This document shows positions 1-6,951 of a stretch of 37,892 nucleotides of DNA, in pieces (position 1 is the first letter of the stretch; each line of letters begins with the position of its first letter). The stretch spans positions 1-37,892 of the forward strand of contig NZ_CAMHSK010000028.1 of NCBI RefSeq assembly GCF_946187725.1. Direction: 5' to 3'. The notes under the pieces are model-generated. The model was given only the letters and a program-made list of their open reading frames with translations, made no database searches and was not told the origin of the DNA. The translations under genes and the position numbers were made by a program. The DNA comes from an uncultured Treponema sp. (GTDB taxonomy: Bacteria; Spirochaetota; Spirochaetia; Treponematales; Treponemataceae).

Positions 1-1
1 G

Positions 2-205
2 TCTGTAAGGATTTTACAGCAGCTAAAGGTGATTCAGGATATATGGAAATATCCTGGATATAACTTTGAAAAACTTGAAGGAACAAATCAGTATTCCATG
101 CGTCTTGACAGGACATGGCGGCTGATTATGGAAATTGATTGGACTAATGATGAAAAAACAGTCGGAATCATTGGTCTTGAAGATTTAACTCATCACTATC
201 AGTGA
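2..205 (+). CDS. higB: HigB/RelE-type toxin, C-terminal part (5' end outside window)
   Basis: An open frame runs from base 2 to the TGA at 203-205 and encodes the last 67 residues of a small protein; its start lies before the window. It contains FEKLEG, YSMRLD, TWRLIMEI and ends LEDLTHHYQ, the pattern of the HigB branch of RelE/ParE toxins, mRNA-cleaving ribosome-dependent RNases. The complete family is about 90-100 residues, so about a third is missing here. The stop is 15 bases before the start of a HigA-type antitoxin on the same strand, the toxin-first order typical of higBA. Identification rests on the C-terminal motifs plus the neighbour; activity cannot be judged without the N-terminus. 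Confidence 0.85.
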   Translation, partial: SVRILQQLKVIQDIWKYPGYNFEKLEGTNQYSMRLDRTWRLIMEIDWTNDEKTVGIIGLEDLTHHYQ

Positions 206-220
206 TGGAAGGTACATATT

Positions 221-1336
221 ATGAATGCAAAAGAATTAAAGCCATTTTACAATGTTGGTCCTGGTGATTTTATTTTGGACTTTTTGGATTCACTTGGATG
301 GACGCAGGCAGATTTAGCGGAAGTAACGGGATTCAGTGCAAAATCAATCAATCTTCTCATTAATAACAAACAGGGAATTACTCCTGATACAGCCGTTACT
401 TTGGAAAAAGTTTTTGGCTCGCCGGCTGATTTTTGGATTGAAGTTGATGCAAAATATCAGATTCGAAAGAGGGAAGAGCAGAATTCTGAAAAGAACGAAC
501 TGACTGCAAAAAAGGCAATGCTTCGAAAATATATGCCTGTTGCAGAAATGAAGAAGAAGGGCTGGTTTTTGTATGATATAGATACTCTTGAAGGAATAGA
601 AAAGGAATGTCTGCGCGTGTTTAATCAGAAATCCATTCCTGAAGAAGAATATAACAAAGATTATAAATTCTGTGCACGGCAGACCAGGTTTGATTATGAC
701 TATACCTTGTGGTACAGCAAAACTTGGTTTGAATATGCAAAACTGCATGCTGCAACTTTTGAACTTCCAGCTTACAATAAAGAAAAGCTAAAGAAAATTG
801 CGGAGAATCTTTTTTCATATACTTTAAAAACAAATGGCGTAACGGAATTAATCAATGATTTAGCATCATGTGGGGTCGGTTTCTTCGTTTTAAGTCATTT
901 GCAAAAAACTTATCTTGATGGAGCTGCTTTTATCTGTAATAAGAATCCCTTTGTAGTTTATACCTGTCGCTATGACAGAATCGATAACTTCTGGTTTGTT
1001 GCTGCCCATGAAATTGCTCATATTCTAAGTCACTATGATTTTTTGAATGAACCGATTCTAGATAATCTGGATGAAAAAGCAGAAACAGAAAGGGAAGTAC
1101 AGGCTGATTCTTTTGCAGGAAATTATTTAAATCAGGATAAGGTTATCGAAGCCGGAAAGCAATACGGAAAATATTTGAATTCTTCGAGACTCAGTCTTAT
1201 AAGTGAGCAGTCACAGGTTTCTATTCCTGTGGCTCTTGGAATGTTGCAGCATTTTGGTTTATTGGACTGGCGGCAGTTTGCAAAATATAAAGAACATGTT
1301 AGGGACATTATACCTGAAGAACTTATTAAGGGATAA
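221..1336 (+). CDS. higA: HigA-family antitoxin fused to ImmA/IrrE-like metallopeptidase domain
   Basis: The 371-residue protein has two parts. Residues about 15-75 form a HigA-type XRE helix-turn-helix (LGWTQADLAEVTGF, then SINLLINNKQGITPDTAVTLEKVFG and an FW motif). Residues about 195-330 are an M78/ImmA/IrrE-like zinc peptidase domain with H263-E264-I-A-H267 and a downstream E..ADSFAGNYL segment supplying the usual third ligand. Classical HigA is about 100 residues, so this is the long form. The ATG follows a GGAAGG site at 207-212. As antitoxin it should neutralise the upstream HigB and autorepress the operon. What the peptidase half does in this family is not established; a self-cleavage or stress-sensing role is only a guess. 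Confidence 0.88.
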   Translation: MNAKELKPFYNVGPGDFILDFLDSLGWTQADLAEVTGFSAKSINLLINNKQGITPDTAVTLEKVFGSPADFWIEVDAKYQIRKREEQNSEKNELTAKKAMLRKYMPVAEMKKKGWFLYDIDTLEGIEKECLRVFNQKSIPEEEYNKDYKFCARQTRFDYDYTLWYSKTWFEYAKLHAATFELPAYNKEKLKKIAENLFSYTLKTNGVTELINDLASCGVGFFVLSHLQKTYLDGAAFICNKNPFVVYTCRYDRIDNFWFVAAHEIAHILSHYDFLNEPILDNLDEKAETEREVQADSFAGNYLNQDKVIEAGKQYGKYLNSSRLSLISEQSQVSIPVALGMLQHFGLLDWRQFAKYKEHVRDIIPEELIKG

Positions 1337-1340
1337 GCAA

Positions 1341-1361
1341 CTGTTCGGAATTTCCGAATAG
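1341..1361. repeat. Short perfect-type inverted repeat between higA and clpC
   Basis: Nine to ten base arms (CTGTTCGGA and its complement, with one G-U type mismatch) surround a centre of 1-3 bases, starting five bases after the higA stop. It is not followed by a T-run, so it is a poor intrinsic terminator. It lies 60-80 bases before the clpC start, where a repressor site would also fit. It does not match CIRCE or the CtsR heptad repeat. Function unknown. Confidence 0.5.
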
Positions 1362-1421
1362 TTCCCCCGGCACTTGTTCCGCCCTTGCTCTTTCCTCGAA
1401 AAAATCTTATCCTTATACTGT

Positions 1422-3932
1422 ATGAAAGGTCTATCAATAAAAGCTCAAAGATTGCTTACTCAGGATGCCCAGACTGAAGGGCGTAATTCATCTCTTCCAG
1501 AGCTTCTTCCAGAACATGTGCTTCTTGCCATCCTCAAAAATGGCGACAATATGGCTTACAGTGCGCTTAAAGTTCTCAATATAAATGTTCTATCATTTCA
1601 GCTCTTAATCGAGCAGACACTCTCTAGTTTGCCGCGTGTGACTGGTACTCAAAGTTTTTCGGCACTTTCTCCTTCACGAAGGCTCCGCACGCTTCTTGAT
1701 GTGGCGGTTATTGAGTCTCGTTCTCTTAGAAGTGACTATGTTGGTACGGAGCATCTTCTTCTTTCTGCAATCCGTGAAGAAAATTCGGCTGCATTCAGAT
1801 TTTTCCAGAGAGCATCCATTTCACTCGATACAGTTCGCAATGTAATCCGAGATTTGCTTAATGAAAATGGCGGTGAAGACCAAAATTCGGGCGAAAATCG
1901 GGAACCAGAATTTGCAAATGCACGGAATAATGAGCAGCCAAATCCGAAGAAAAAATCATTTCTGGACGAATTCAGCCGCGATTTGACAGACCTTGCCAAA
2001 AAGGGCGAGCTTGATCCTGTAATCGGGCGTACTACAGAAATTGACCGTGTGCTTCAGATTTTGAGCCGTCGTACAAAGAATAATCCGATTCTTGTCGGTG
2101 AGCCAGGGGTCGGAAAAACTTCGGTTGCAGAAGGACTTGCTCAACGAATTGCAAGCGGTGAAGTTCCATACAATCTGCTTCAAAAGCGTGTCCTTCTTCT
2201 TGATATCACGGCGATGGTTGCGGGAACAAAATATCGCGGTGATTTTGAAGAGCGAATGAAGCGAATGATGAAGGAAGTCAAAGAATCTGGCAACATCATT
2301 CTTTTTATCGATGAACTTCACATGATTATCGGGGCAGGAAGTCCTGACGGTACAATGGATGCAAGCAACATCTTAAAACCGGCTCTTTCTCGTGGTGAAT
2401 TGCAGCTTGTTGGTGCAACGACTTTCAAAGAATATCGAAAGTACATTGAAAAAGATTCTGCTCTTGCCCGAAGATTCCAGCTTGTCAGAATTGATGAGCC
2501 TTCAAATGACGAAACGATTCAGATTCTTAACGGCTTAAAGCCAAAATACGAAGAATTTCACAATGTAACTTATGATGATGGCGCGATTGAGGCAATCGTC
2601 AAACTTTCATCAAGGTATATTCCAGAAAAATATCAGCCGGATAAGGCAATTGATTTGCTGGACGAAGCCGGAAGTGCAAAAAAAATCACTTCAGAAAGCA
2701 GGCCCGCTGAGCTTGCGGAACTTGAGAAGTCTATCGAAGATTTGAGTCATGAAAAAGAAGCTCTCGTCGCAAATCAGGATTATGAAAGGGCTGCAATGAT
2801 TCGTGACAAGGTTCGCGATTTAAAGCAAAAGCTCGATGATTTCAACAATTACTGGAAAAATAATGCTGTTTCTGTCCGAAAACATGTCACAGTTGCTGAC
2901 ATTGCAAAAATCATCTCGGAAATGACCGGAATTCCTGCACAGCAGCTTGATTCTGCGGAAAGCGGCCGTCTTTTGGACATGGAAAAGGAGATTCACAAGG
3001 ATGTAATAGGGCAGGACGAGGCTGTAAAATATCTTTCAAGTGCAATCAGGCGAAGTCGTGCCGGAGTTTCAAGTCCAGACAGACCACTTGGCTCTTTCAT
3101 TTTCCTTGGACCAACTGGAGTCGGAAAAACCCAGTTGGCAAAGGCGATGGCAAAATTCCTTTTTGGTACGGAAGATGCTTTAATCCGAATCGACATGTCT
3201 GACTTCATGGAAAAACATACTTCAAGCCGCTTAGTTGGTTCAGCTCCTGGTTATGTTGGCTACGAAGAGGGCGGTATGCTCACAAACAAGGTTCTCCAAA
3301 AACCTTATTCAGTAGTTCTTTTTGATGAGATTGAAAAGGCTCATAATGAAGTATTCAATCTTCTTCTTCAGATTTTGGAAGAAGGTGAACTTTCAGATAA
3401 CCTCGGTCATACTGTCAATTTCAGAAACACAGTCATAATCATGACAAGTAACGCGGGTGCCCGTAGCATCACTGCTGATAAAAAGCTTGGTTTTGCTCAG
3501 CTTGATGACGGTTTTTTGCCACCTTCTGAAATCAAAGCAAATGCGATGGAAGAACTCAAGAGAATCATGGCTCCAGAATTGATTAACCGAATCGATGATA
3601 TAGTTGTGTTTAATCCTCTCAAGCGTGAAGAAATTTCAAAAATTCTTGACATTCAGATTGCTGAATTGGAAACTCGCCTTTCCGAAAAGAACATTCATCT
3701 GCTGCTCAAACCAAAGGCCCGCGACTATCTTCTTGACCACGGATATGAACCGAGCATGGGGGCGCGCCCAATGAGAAGACTGATTCAGAACGAAATCGAA
3801 GACCAGCTCGCGAATTTAATTCTTGGCGGTAAAATTAACGAGAGCGGGGAAGTTGAAGTCACTTTTGAAAAGGAAAAACTTTTGGTCAAGCCGGCAAAAG
3901 TAAAAGCAAAAACTGAAAAAATAACTTTTTAG
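1422..3932 (+). CDS. clpC: ATP-dependent Clp protease ATP-binding subunit ClpC
   Basis: The 836-residue protein is a class I Clp/Hsp100 AAA+ unfoldase, which hexamerises and feeds proteins to ClpP in the cytoplasm. Order: double Clp_N repeat (about 1-150); first AAA+ module with Walker [10 protein letters not shown] near residue 226 and Walker B LFIDELH near 296; a UVR motif (about 437-470, with [19 protein letters not shown]), which marks ClpC rather than ClpA or ClpB; second AAA+ module with GPTGVGKTQ near 563; C-terminal D2-small domain. ATG 1422 fits the Clp_N start; an in-frame TTG at 1374 would add 16 non-family residues. No Shine-Dalgarno precedes ATG 1422. A weak TTGCTC/TATCCT pair ends 8 nt before it. 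No ctsR, mcsA or mcsB is adjacent. Confidence 0.95.
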   Translation: MKGLSIKAQRLLTQDAQTEGRNSSLPELLPEHVLLAILKNGDNMAYSALKVLNINVLSFQLLIEQTLSSLPRVTGTQSFSALSPSRRLRTLLDVAVIESRSLRSDYVGTEHLLLSAIREENSAAFRFFQRASISLDTVRNVIRDLLNENGGEDQNSGENREPEFANARNNEQPNPKKKSFLDEFSRDLTDLAKKGELDPVIGRTTEIDRVLQILSRRTKNNPILVGEPGVGKTSVAEGLAQRIASGEVPYNLLQKRVLLLDITAMVAGTKYRGDFEERMKRMMKEVKESGNIILFIDELHMIIGAGSPDGTMDASNILKPALSRGELQLVGATTFKEYRKYIEKDSALARRFQLVRIDEPSNDETIQILNGLKPKYEEFHNVTYDDGAIEAIVKLSSRYIPEKYQPDKAIDLLDEAGSAKKITSESRPAELAELEKSIEDLSHEKEALVANQDYERAAMIRDKVRDLKQKLDDFNNYWKNNAVSVRKHVTVADIAKIISEMTGIPAQQLDSAESGRLLDMEKEIHKDVIGQDEAVKYLSSAIRRSRAGVSSPDRPLGSFIFLGPTGVGKTQLAKAMAKFLFGTEDALIRIDMSDFMEKHTSSRLVGSAPGYVGYEEGGMLTNKVLQKPYSVVLFDEIEKAHNEVFNLLLQILEEGELSDNLGHTVNFRNTVIIMTSNAGARSITADKKLGFAQLDDGFLPPSEIKANAMEELKRIMAPELINRIDDIVVFNPLKREEISKILDIQIAELETRLSEKNIHLLLKPKARDYLLDHGYEPSMGARPMRRLIQNEIEDQLANLILGGKINESGEVEVTFEKEKLLVKPAKVKAKTEKITF

Positions 3933-3971
3933 AAGAATATGAGAAAATTGTTTCCTTATTGCAATTATTTG

Positions 3972-3980
3972 TGCTATAAT
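3972..3980 (+). promoter_or_regulatory. Extended -10 promoter for STAS operon
   Basis: TGCTATAAT is a perfect extended -10 element in the 132-base gap after clpC. A TTGTTT at 3948-3953 lies 21 bases upstream, too far for a normal -35, so the promoter would rely on the TGn extension. Transcription would begin near 3987 and leave a leader of about 78 bases before the STAS gene, which has its own AAGGAG site at 4052-4057. Confidence 0.6.
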
Positions 3981-4064
3981 AGCTAATAAGATTCTCATTG
4001 CAGAAGACTACGGAGAGATTTTCTCCATGAACACCTACAGGGTGAGCTTAAAAGGAGTACTTTT

Positions 4065-4358
4065 ATGACAGTCACAAAAACACAGAATGATACAAGTGTT
4101 ACATTAAGCGTTGAAGGTCGTCTTGACACGATTACATCGCCAGATTTAGAAAAAGAAATTGCGACAATCTCGGATGCAAATGAACTTACAATTGATTTTG
4201 CAAAACTTGATTACATTTCTTCTGCTGGTCTTCGTGTTTTGCTTTCTACACACAAGAGTTTCGCTAAAAAAGGCGGAATGACAATCATCAATGTAAGTGA
4301 GACTGTACTTGATATTTTCGATGTCACAGGTTTCAAAGACATTCTGAATATCAAATAG
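4065..4358 (+). CDS. STAS-domain anti-sigma factor antagonist
   Basis: The whole 97-residue protein is one SpoIIAA/RsbV-type STAS domain. Key parts are the N-terminal strand SVTLSVEGRLDTITSPDLE, the LTIDFAKLDYISS strand and the ISSAGLRVLL phosphorylation loop (S52/S53), followed by the typical VTGF helix. In this family the unphosphorylated form binds a serine kinase/anti-sigma factor and frees its target; phosphorylation of the loop serine switches it off. A strong AAGGAG precedes the start. The next gene begins 19 bases downstream and is a candidate partner. No sigma factor or PP2C phosphatase gene is in the window, so the target is unknown. Confidence 0.93.
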   Translation: MTVTKTQNDTSVTLSVEGRLDTITSPDLEKEIATISDANELTIDFAKLDYISSAGLRVLLSTHKSFAKKGGMTIINVSETVLDIFDVTGFKDILNIK

Positions 4359-4377
4359 TTTTCTCTCAGGAGATTTT

Positions 4378-4983
4378 ATGAAATCTGACATCTGTAAACT
4401 TTCTCAGGACAAAGAAAGCCTTGCTTTAATTTTGGCAGAAACAGAAAAGGCTGCTGCCTATAACAATCTAGAAAAAAAAGAAACTGGTCGTCTCAGACTC
4501 CTTGCAGAAGAACTTGTCGGCATGCTTCCAGAACTTTTGTCTTTCAGTATAGGAGAATTCTGGGTTGAAAGTAATGACGGGGCTTTTGAGTTGCACACTT
4601 CGCTTACACCTGATGCTTCTATGACTTCAGAAAGGCGTGAAAAGGTTCTTGCTGTTTCAAGTTCAGGAAAAAACGCTGCTGCCACAGGTATCATGAATAA
4701 AATCCGTCTTGCGGCTGAATTCATGATGCTTGATTATGTTGAAAATACATCTGCGGTTGCTATGAGCCATGAATTTTATGAAATGGGTATGACAGCTATC
4801 CCTGTTTTCAGTTCTGTTTCATGGTCACTTGATGCATATCGCAAAAGTTCAGAGCAGAATTCTGACAATGAAAAGTGGGATGAACTTGAAAAATCAATCA
4901 TCGCAAACATTGCTGACGATGTTGTTGTCGGTGTTCAAGGCAAAAAAGTCGATATAATCGTAAAAAAAACATTTAAAAAATAA
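4378..4983 (+). CDS. Hypothetical protein, possible divergent anti-sigma/HATPase partner of the STAS protein
   Basis: This 201-residue soluble protein is not recognised with certainty. Residues 36-56 (ETGRLRLLAEELVGMLPELL) resemble the N-box helix of RsbW/SpoIIAB-type GHKL kinases (RLRLavEEalvNa), but the usual Asn is replaced by Gly and no D-x-G-x-G motif is visible later. A segment near 96-118 (SGKNAAATGIMNKIRLAAEF) sits where the nucleotide-binding lid would be. If the assignment is right it is a kinase-dead or strongly diverged ATPase. The gene lies 19 bases after the STAS gene and 15 bases before tyrS, so the three are probably co-transcribed. A GGAG site precedes the ATG. An unrelated fold remains possible. 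Confidence 0.55.
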   Translation: MKSDICKLSQDKESLALILAETEKAAAYNNLEKKETGRLRLLAEELVGMLPELLSFSIGEFWVESNDGAFELHTSLTPDASMTSERREKVLAVSSSGKNAAATGIMNKIRLAAEFMMLDYVENTSAVAMSHEFYEMGMTAIPVFSSVSWSLDAYRKSSEQNSDNEKWDELEKSIIANIADDVVVGVQGKKVDIIVKKTFKK

Positions 4984-4998
4984 ATAAAGGAAATTAAA

Positions 4999-6243
4999 AT
5001 GAACAAAGCACTTGAAATTCTAAAAGAACGCGGATTTTTCGCACAGTGCACTGATGAGCAGGGCTTGTCTGACTTGATGGACAAAGGTCCTGTCACTTTT
5101 TATGTAGGTTGTGACCCAACAGGTCCAAGCCTCCATATCGGGCACATGGTTCCATTTTTTGCACTTCGTCATTTGCGTAAGGCAGGACACATTGGAATCG
5201 CATTGATTGGTGGTGGAACGGCAAGAATCGGTGATCCTTCTGGCAAGACTGAAATGCGTAAGATGATTACTTATGAGCAGATTGACCAGAATGTTGAGAC
5301 AATCAAAGCTCAGCTTGATAAATTTATCGGTTTCGACGGTAAGACTGCTTTTTCTGCAAACAACAAAGACTGGCTTGCAGACCTAAATTATATCGATTTC
5401 TTGCGCGACATAGGCTCATGCTTCTCTGTAAATAAAATGCTTTCTTTTGAAGCTTACAAGCAGCGTCTTGAGCGCGGACTTTCTTTCATTGAATTCAACT
5501 ACCAGCTTTTGCAGAGCTACGACTATCTTTGTCTTCACCAGAAGCATAATGTTCAGCTTCAGATTGGTGGAGACGACCAGTGGGGCAACATTACAGCCGG
5601 AGTTGATCTTATCCGAAGAAAACTTGGTGGAACAGAAGAACTTAACGCTGCTCATAATGTATTCGGTCTTACTTTCCCTCTCATTACGCGAAGTGACGGT
5701 AAAAAGATGGGCAAGACCGAAAAAGGTGCAATTTTCCTTGATGAGTCAATGACAAGTGTTTATGACTTCTTCCAGTACTGGCGAAATGTTGCAGATCCAG
5801 ATGTTGAAAAATTCTTCAAACTCTTCACATTCCTTGAAATTCCTGAAATTAAAGAGATTTGTGCGGGCGACATCAATGCGGCAAAAGAGCGCCTTGCATA
5901 CGAAGTCACAAAAGAGATTCACGGCGAAGAAAAGGCTAAATCTGCGCTTGCAGGTGCAAAGGCTGCATTTAGTGGTGAAGGTGACAAAACACAGATGCCA
6001 ACTGTTGAAGTAGCAAAGGCAGACCTTGATGCAGGACTTGGTGTTCTTGCCTTGTTTGTAAAAGCAGGTCTATGTGCTTCAAACGGTGATGCGCGTCGTC
6101 TCATTCAGGGTAACGGGGCTTCTTTGAACGGAGAAAGCCTTTCTGATCCAACACTCAAATTGACTGCTTCAAATCTTGATAAAGATGGCGAGATGGTCTT
6201 GCGTGCAGGAAAGAAAAAGTTCTGCCGTGTAGTTTTCAAGTAA
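4999..6243 (+). CDS. tyrS: Tyrosyl-tRNA synthetase
   Basis: The 414-residue protein charges tRNA-Tyr. It is a class Ic synthetase of the bacterial TyrRS type. It has YVGCDPTGPSLHIGH with the HIGH motif at 46-49, the tyrosine-pocket region QLLQSYDYL and QIGGDDQWGNI, the KMSKS-equivalent KMGKT near 235-239, and a C-terminal S4-like RNA-binding domain (GLCASNGDARRLIQGNGASLNG, about 350-375). The length is normal for the family. The ATG follows AAAGGA at 4985-4990. Only 15 bases separate it from the upstream gene, so there is no room for a T-box leader; expression appears tied to the STAS operon promoter or an internal one. A terminator follows. Confidence 0.97.
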   Translation: MNKALEILKERGFFAQCTDEQGLSDLMDKGPVTFYVGCDPTGPSLHIGHMVPFFALRHLRKAGHIGIALIGGGTARIGDPSGKTEMRKMITYEQIDQNVETIKAQLDKFIGFDGKTAFSANNKDWLADLNYIDFLRDIGSCFSVNKMLSFEAYKQRLERGLSFIEFNYQLLQSYDYLCLHQKHNVQLQIGGDDQWGNITAGVDLIRRKLGGTEELNAAHNVFGLTFPLITRSDGKKMGKTEKGAIFLDESMTSVYDFFQYWRNVADPDVEKFFKLFTFLEIPEIKEICAGDINAAKERLAYEVTKEIHGEEKAKSALAGAKAAFSGEGDKTQMPTVEVAKADLDAGLGVLALFVKAGLCASNGDARRLIQGNGASLNGESLSDPTLKLTASNLDKDGEMVLRAGKKKFCRVVFK

Positions 6244-6278
6244 TAAGCAAAACGGATTAACGATATATTTGAATGCAT

Positions 6279-6333
6279 AAAAAAAAGGCTTGCGTTTCAT
6301 CATTGAAGTGAAGAGCAAGCCCTTTTTGTTTTT
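6279..6333. terminator. Bidirectional intrinsic terminator between tyrS and the convergent lipoprotein gene
   Basis: A GGCTTGC arm at 6287-6293 pairs with GCAAGCC at 6315-6321. An A-run precedes the stem and a T-rich run follows it, so it can end transcription from both directions. It sits exactly between the stops of two converging genes. Confidence 0.85.
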
Positions 6334-6343
6334 AAGTGATTGT

Positions 6344-6898
6344 TTACAGAGTATTTAACAAGAACTGTTTAAGAAGTTTTTTCCAAGCTTCTTTACCACC
6401 TGTCAGATCATCAATCTTAGTATAAGAGCTTCCGTTTGTGATTGCTGCCGGTGCCTTTGGATGTATAGACTGTGTGCTTGTGTCCCGCAAAGGTGCCTTT
6501 GACCAGTAAATCGCAGCCCATTCTGCACGACTTCCTTTGAAAGACAAGTCTTCAAGAGATTCGGCCTTGCTTTTGGTGAATGTTTTGGTTGTATAAGTTC
6601 CTGTTGCTAAGCCAAGACTTTTGACTTCTGCCTTTGCAAAAAGAACCATTGTGATTCCAGGCTCACATGTAAAATCAGATTTTAAATTTGAAGAACCTGA
6701 TGTACCTGTAAGAGTGGTGTCGTTGTAAATAATTGAAAGATACAAATTGCTTGCTCCATCACCGTCCCAGTCTATCGGCATTTCACACCATGTGTTTGAC
6801 GGTGCGAGAGATTCCAGATCTTCTGACGAACAAGATGTAACTAAACTTGAAGTCAAGAGCAAAACTGCTGCTGTAACAATCGTGAAAATCTTTTTCAT
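6344..6898 (-). CDS. Putative outer-membrane or periplasmic lipoprotein
   Basis: With the ATG at 6898, which follows CAGGAG, the protein has 184 residues and begins with a lipoprotein signal peptide (MKKIF, hydrophobic 8-19, LVTSC with lipidated C23). The longer in-frame start at 6931 would put charged residues before the signal and has no ribosome site. The mature part (DWDGDGASNLYLSIIYND and later strands) is not a family I recognise; it may be a small beta-rich domain. It is the last gene of the minus arm of the export locus, behind a terminator-like hairpin that should lower its transcription relative to the barrel gene. A role as accessory surface lipoprotein of that system is inference. 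Confidence 0.8.
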   Translation of the reverse strand: MKKIFTIVTAAVLLLTSSLVTSCSSEDLESLAPSNTWCEMPIDWDGDGASNLYLSIIYNDTTLTGTSGSSNLKSDFTCEPGITMVLFAKAEVKSLGLATGTYTTKTFTKSKAESLEDLSFKGSRAEWAAIYWSKAPLRDTSTQSIHPKAPAAITNGSSYTKIDDLTGGKEAWKKLLKQFLLNTL

Positions 6899-6914
6899 TT
6901 TTTGATTTCTCCTG

Positions 6915-6942
6915 AAAAAATACCCCCTCATATTTTGAGGGG
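6915..6942 (-). terminator. Intercistronic terminator-like hairpin (attenuator)
   Basis: On the minus strand CCCCTCA and TGAGGGG form a 7-bp stem with a 5-base loop, followed by GTA and six T. It lies between the stop of the barrel gene (6952) and the ribosome site of the lipoprotein gene. Partial termination here would make the lipoprotein mRNA less abundant. It could also protect the 3' end of the upstream message. Confidence 0.65.
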
Positions 6943-6951
6943 ATATATGTT

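Noticed and set aside
1337..1421. CIRCE or CtsR site before clpC
   Set aside because: No TTAGCACTC/GAGTGCTAA pair and no GGTCAAA heptad repeats are present; only the unrelated palindrome at 1341-1361.
3981..4064. Possible riboswitch in the leader of the STAS gene
   Set aside because: The leader is only about 78 bases and has just a 5-bp GGAGA/TCTCC hairpin; no known class or expression platform is visible.
4984..4998. T-box leader expected before an aminoacyl-tRNA synthetase gene
   Set aside because: Only 15 bases separate tyrS from the upstream gene, so no T-box can fit.
6247..6262. AACGGATT after tyrS as another ArsR operator copy
   Set aside because: It lies between convergent genes with no promoter nearby and lacks the rest of the 22-base motif; chance match is likely.
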